DNA from: Bacteroidales bacterium
GTDB taxonomy: Bacteria > Bacteroidota > Bacteroidia > Bacteroidales > FEN-979
Assembly (NCBI GenBank): GCA_023231005.1
Contig: JALNWG010000009.1
Span: 1 to 64,000, forward strand
Reading direction: 5' to 3'
Length of the DNA stretch: 64,000 nt
This document shows positions 61,529 through 64,000 of this stretch, one piece after another. Within the stretch, counting starts at the first letter, position 1; every line of letters begins with the position of its first letter. A program made the position numbers and the translations under genes. The notes below the pieces were generated by a model, which had not been told where the DNA came from, searched no databases, and saw nothing but the letters and a program-made list of their open reading frames with translations.

Positions 61529-63040
61529 ATGAAAATTTTACCTGTTGAAGCTATCCGGGAAGCCGATGATTTTACCATAAAAAATGAGCCCATTGCCCAT
61601 CTTGATCTCATGGAGCGTGCGGCAGGTGCTTGTTTCCATTGGTTAGAAGAACATCTTTCAAAGAAGAAAAAAGTACATTTGTTTTGCGGCACTGGGAATA
61701 ATGGTGGTGATGGATTTGCGATTGCACGGATGCTTTCCCATTCGGGTTTTATGATCAATACCTATTTAGTTGGATCATCTAAGAAAATGTCACCAAGTGG
61801 TATGATCAATTATCAACAGATTGAGAAGGAGTGTTCCCAATTATCTGAATTTTCATCACTTCCCGACATTCATGAAGATGAGGTAATTATTGATGCCCTT
61901 TTCGGGAGTGGTTTAACACGACCTATTGAGGGCTTTACAACAAAAATCATCCGTCACATCAATGAAAGCAAGGCGTTGGTTGTATCAATTGATGTACCTT
62001 CCGGACTTTTTTGTGATACTTCATCCATTACTACTTCCAATGATCCTGTGATTATTCATGCTGATTATACCCTGACTTTTTCTCCTCCAAAACTGGCCTT
62101 CTTTTTTCCGGAGAATGATCGTTTTGTTGGCTCCTGGCATCTACTTGATATTGGTATCATGGAGGAATACATTTCGAATATATCTGTAAAAAATTTCATG
62201 ATAGGAAAAGAAGTGTGCCAGCCAATCCTGAAGAAACGAAATAAATTTGCTCATAAGGGAAATTTTGGTCATGCGCTGTTGATTTGTGGTTCGACCGGAA
62301 AAATGGGAGCCTCCGTACTTTGTGCCAAAGCGTGTCTTCGCTGTGGTGCAGGGTTGGTTACTGTACATGTTCCAAAAAGCGGAATTGACATTCTCCAGAT
62401 TTCAGTACCGGAAGCGATGCTTTCCATTGATCCGGACATGGATCGGTTTACTGTTTTGGAGGATCTTTCCGGATATTCGGTCATTGCCATTGGCCCCGGG
62501 CTAGGTCGTTCTGAGCAATCGGCAAAAGCGATCAAATTATTGATCCAGAATTTCACAAAACCCTTGGTTCTTGATGCCGATGCGATTAATATACTCAGTG
62601 AAAATAAGACCTGGCTTGGATTTTTGCAGACAGGATGTGTCTTTACGCCTCATCCAAAAGAGTTTGAACGGTTGGTTGGCAAGAGTCACAATGATTTTGA
62701 GCGCAATCAGAAACAGCGCGAATTTTCCTCAAAATATAACTGTTATATTGTTTTAAAGGGAGCTCATACTGCTATTACTACACCTGATGGCCGTTGTTTT
62801 TTCAACACCACCGGAAATCCAGGGATGGCAACAGGAGGTAGTGGAGATGTTCTAACCGGTATGATTGCCGGATTGCTGGCACAGGGTTATTCTTCATTGG
62901 AATCGTGCCTGCTGGGCGTTTATATCCATGGATTGTCCGGTGACCTGGCTTTTCAGGAACAAGGAAATGAGGCTCTGATAGCCTCTGATATTATTAATCA
63001 TTTAGGAAAATCTTTTCAAACACTGTATGGAAAATTTTGA
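61529..63040 (+). CDS. nnr: Bifunctional NAD(P)HX epimerase/dehydratase
   Basis: From ATG 61529 the 503-residue protein begins MKILPVEAIREAD. The N-terminal epimerase (NnrE, about 1-215) has CGTGNNGGDGFAIARML; the C-terminal ADP-dependent dehydratase (NnrD, about 225-500) has GNFGHALLICGSTGKMGA and TGGSGDVLTGMIAGLLAQG. Together they restore NADH and NADPH from the hydrated forms NADHX and NADPHX. An upstream in-frame extension to 61421 overlaps the small membrane protein and is not used. Ends 14 bp into the HD gene. Confidence 0.96.
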   Translation: MKILPVEAIREADDFTIKNEPIAHLDLMERAAGACFHWLEEHLSKKKKVHLFCGTGNNGGDGFAIARMLSHSGFMINTYLVGSSKKMSPSGMINYQQIEKECSQLSEFSSLPDIHEDEVIIDALFGSGLTRPIEGFTTKIIRHINESKALVVSIDVPSGLFCDTSSITTSNDPVIIHADYTLTFSPPKLAFFFPENDRFVGSWHLLDIGIMEEYISNISVKNFMIGKEVCQPILKKRNKFAHKGNFGHALLICGSTGKMGASVLCAKACLRCGAGLVTVHVPKSGIDILQISVPEAMLSIDPDMDRFTVLEDLSGYSVIAIGPGLGRSEQSAKAIKLLIQNFTKPLVLDADAINILSENKTWLGFLQTGCVFTPHPKEFERLVGKSHNDFERNQKQREFSSKYNCYIVLKGAHTAITTPDGRCFFNTTGNPGMATGGSGDVLTGMIAGLLAQGYSSLESCLLGVYIHGLSGDLAFQEQGNEALIASDIINHLGKSFQTLYGKF

Positions 63041-63611
63041 AAAAGACCTGTTGGTCAACATGGTGGTAGCCCCTTATTTTCAAAAAGCAACCGCCTTAAG
63101 AGGAATAAGACGGTATGTTGGCGGGAATCAGTTTCGCCACGCATTGATGACGTTTGCCATTCTAATAGATTACCATTATACGAATCCAATTTTATTAAAA
63201 GCATCGGTGATCCACGACCTTATCGAAGACGTTAAAGGCACATCCTATGATGAAATAAAATCTATTGATGCTGATGGTGTAAAGGTTTTAGAATTGGTTC
63301 TTGAAGTAACCAGAAAAGAAACTGAGACCAAGGAGGATTATTTGAAACGGATTAATACATCGGGATCTCAACTGGCAAAAATCTTAAAATGTGCTGACCG
63401 GATCAGTAATTTAACCGATCTCCATCCGGATATTTTCGACAAGGAGTTTATCAAGAATTATATTGCAGAAACAAAAAAATGGATTATTCCATTAGCAAAG
63501 CAAGTTAACCAAGACATGCTTTTTGAACTTCAGGATTTGATTAAACGGAGGGAAACAAACTTGAAATTTTCTTCTTCAATCTGGCCTTTAAGGAGAAAAT
63601 CCGACGGTTAA
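63027..63611 (+). CDS. MESH1/SpoT-like HD hydrolase
   Basis: The 194-residue protein is a stand-alone RelA/SpoT-type HD domain: His38 (FRHAL), His63-Asp64 and Glu67-Asp68 (HDLIED), and Asp124-Arg125/Asn128 (KCADRISNL). These match the Mn2+ and nucleotide residues of ppGpp hydrolases. No synthetase or TGS domain follows. Small hydrolases of this kind cleave (p)ppGpp; the animal homologue MESH1 also removes the 2'-phosphate of NADPH. The gene overlaps nnr by 14 bp. Substrate is open. Confidence 0.9.
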   Translation: MENFEKDLLVNMVVAPYFQKATALRGIRRYVGGNQFRHALMTFAILIDYHYTNPILLKASVIHDLIEDVKGTSYDEIKSIDADGVKVLELVLEVTRKETETKEDYLKRINTSGSQLAKILKCADRISNLTDLHPDIFDKEFIKNYIAETKKWIIPLAKQVNQDMLFELQDLIKRRETNLKFSSSIWPLRRKSDG

Positions 63612-64000
63612 GCTACCGGAGTATCTTCAAAAATATCAGCTTCTACTTTCAGATTGTCGATGATAAAATTTTGTCTCTCCGGCGTATTCTTTCCCATATA
63701 GAAAGTTAAAACATCCAGCACGGCAGAATCTTTTCGTAAAATCACCGGATCAAGGCGGATATCCTTTGAAATAAAATTTTGGAATTCATCCGGTGAAATT
63801 TCCCCCAAACCCTTGAACCTGGTAATTTCTGGATTGGCTCCCAGTTTTTCCATAGCAGATTTTTTTTCTTCCTGAGAATAGCAATAGATTGTTTTTTGCT
63901 TATTTCTAACGCGGAAAAGAGGCGTTTGAAGAATAAAGAGATGTCCGCTTCTTACAAGGTCAGGATAAAACTGAAGGAAAAAAGTAAGGAGGAGCAACCG
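63608..64000 (-). CDS. parE: Type IIA topoisomerase B subunit, C-terminal end (ParE-like; 5' part outside window)
   Basis: The 130 residues include LLLTFFLQFYPDLVRSGHLF, RFKGLGEISPDEF and a tail with DVLTFYMGKNTPERQNFII. This is the Toprim end and C-terminus of GyrB/ParE. The tail with TFYMGKNTPERQ is closer to Bacteroidota topoisomerase IV ParE than to GyrB, but the call is by memory of patterns. It decatenates DNA with ParC. It converges on and overlaps the HD gene by 4 bp. Confidence 0.8.
   Translation of the reverse strand, partial: RLLLLTFFLQFYPDLVRSGHLFILQTPLFRVRNKQKTIYCYSQEEKKSAMEKLGANPEITRFKGLGEISPDEFQNFISKDIRLDPVILRKDSAVLDVLTFYMGKNTPERQNFIIDNLKVEADIFEDTPVA

Noticed and set aside
63608..64000. 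Partial topoisomerase considered as GyrB
   Set aside because: The C-terminal FYMGKNTPERQ tail suits ParE of Bacteroidota better; only the whole gene would settle it.

Overview
The window is a chromosomal segment of a low-GC Gram-negative bacterium of the phylum Bacteroidota. Three things support this. The block rpsU-xerC-hpf-tRNAs-tuf-tRNA-Trp-secE-nusG-rplKAJL-rpoBC-DUF3467 has the order usual in that phylum. Many intergenic regions carry the Bacteroidota promoter (TTTG, 19-21 bp, TAnnTTTG). Lineage-typical families are common (DUF2851, DUF3467, LytTR regulators with LytS-type kinases, many secreted beta-barrels), and SD sequences are mostly absent. LPS genes (lpxB, a KdsC-type phosphatase) and a lolD-like ATPase confirm an outer membrane. 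I cannot place it below phylum. It looks mostly like housekeeping chromosome: I saw no prophage, IS, CRISPR array or rRNA operon.

Layout. 1-2947 (minus): a LolD-like ATPase followed by a very long membrane-anchored TPR-like repeat protein that runs off the left edge. 3047-9881: sucC, a CtpA-type protease with a family 2 glycosyltransferase, a rhomboid protease, a ComEA-like helix-hairpin-helix protein with DUF2851. 10009-13669 (plus): coiled-coil protein, zapA, a 6S-like RNA, RNase Y and a GAF-histidine kinase. 13702-19834 (minus): tRNA-Asp, ComEC, two secreted TPR proteins, lpxB and surE. 19931-24826: a secreted protein, then maf/ubiA-like/kdsC-like/DUF2520 (minus) and a secreted thioredoxin-like protein (plus).

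24823-40026 (minus) is the transcription/translation core: rpsU, xerC-like recombinase and HPF, then four tRNAs, EF-Tu, tRNA-Trp, SecE, NusG, L11, L1, L10, L7/L12, RpoB, RpoC and DUF3467. 40158-48767 holds a DPP-IV-like peptidase, a flavin reductase-like protein, tRNA-Val, a GNAT protein, a receiver-first histidine kinase, an MBL/beta-CASP protein, pyruvate kinase, a beta-barrel and PpnP. 48864-57735 (minus) is an envelope-rich accessory stretch: several small predicted beta-barrels, a DUF4136 lipoprotein with an extreme Tyr/Trp/Pro tract, a GDPD lipoprotein, a LiaF-like/LytS/LytTR signalling operon and a BamA/TamA-type barrel. 57796-63611 (plus) is a tight cluster: dapF, GNAT, mltG, DUF2279, small membrane protein, NAD(P)HX repair enzyme and a MESH1/SpoT-like HD hydrolase. 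The 3' end of a parE-like gene closes the window.

The observations I would follow first are: the HD hydrolase fused by overlap to the NAD(P)HX repair gene (a possible NADPH-metabolism pair), the 6S-like RNA between zapA and rny, the near-identical promoter and start region shared by rpsU and two tRNA units, the long TPR scaffold with the lolD-like ATPase, and the LiaF/LytSR envelope operon. No unmistakably new system is evident, so most findings are hypotheses about regulation and partnership.
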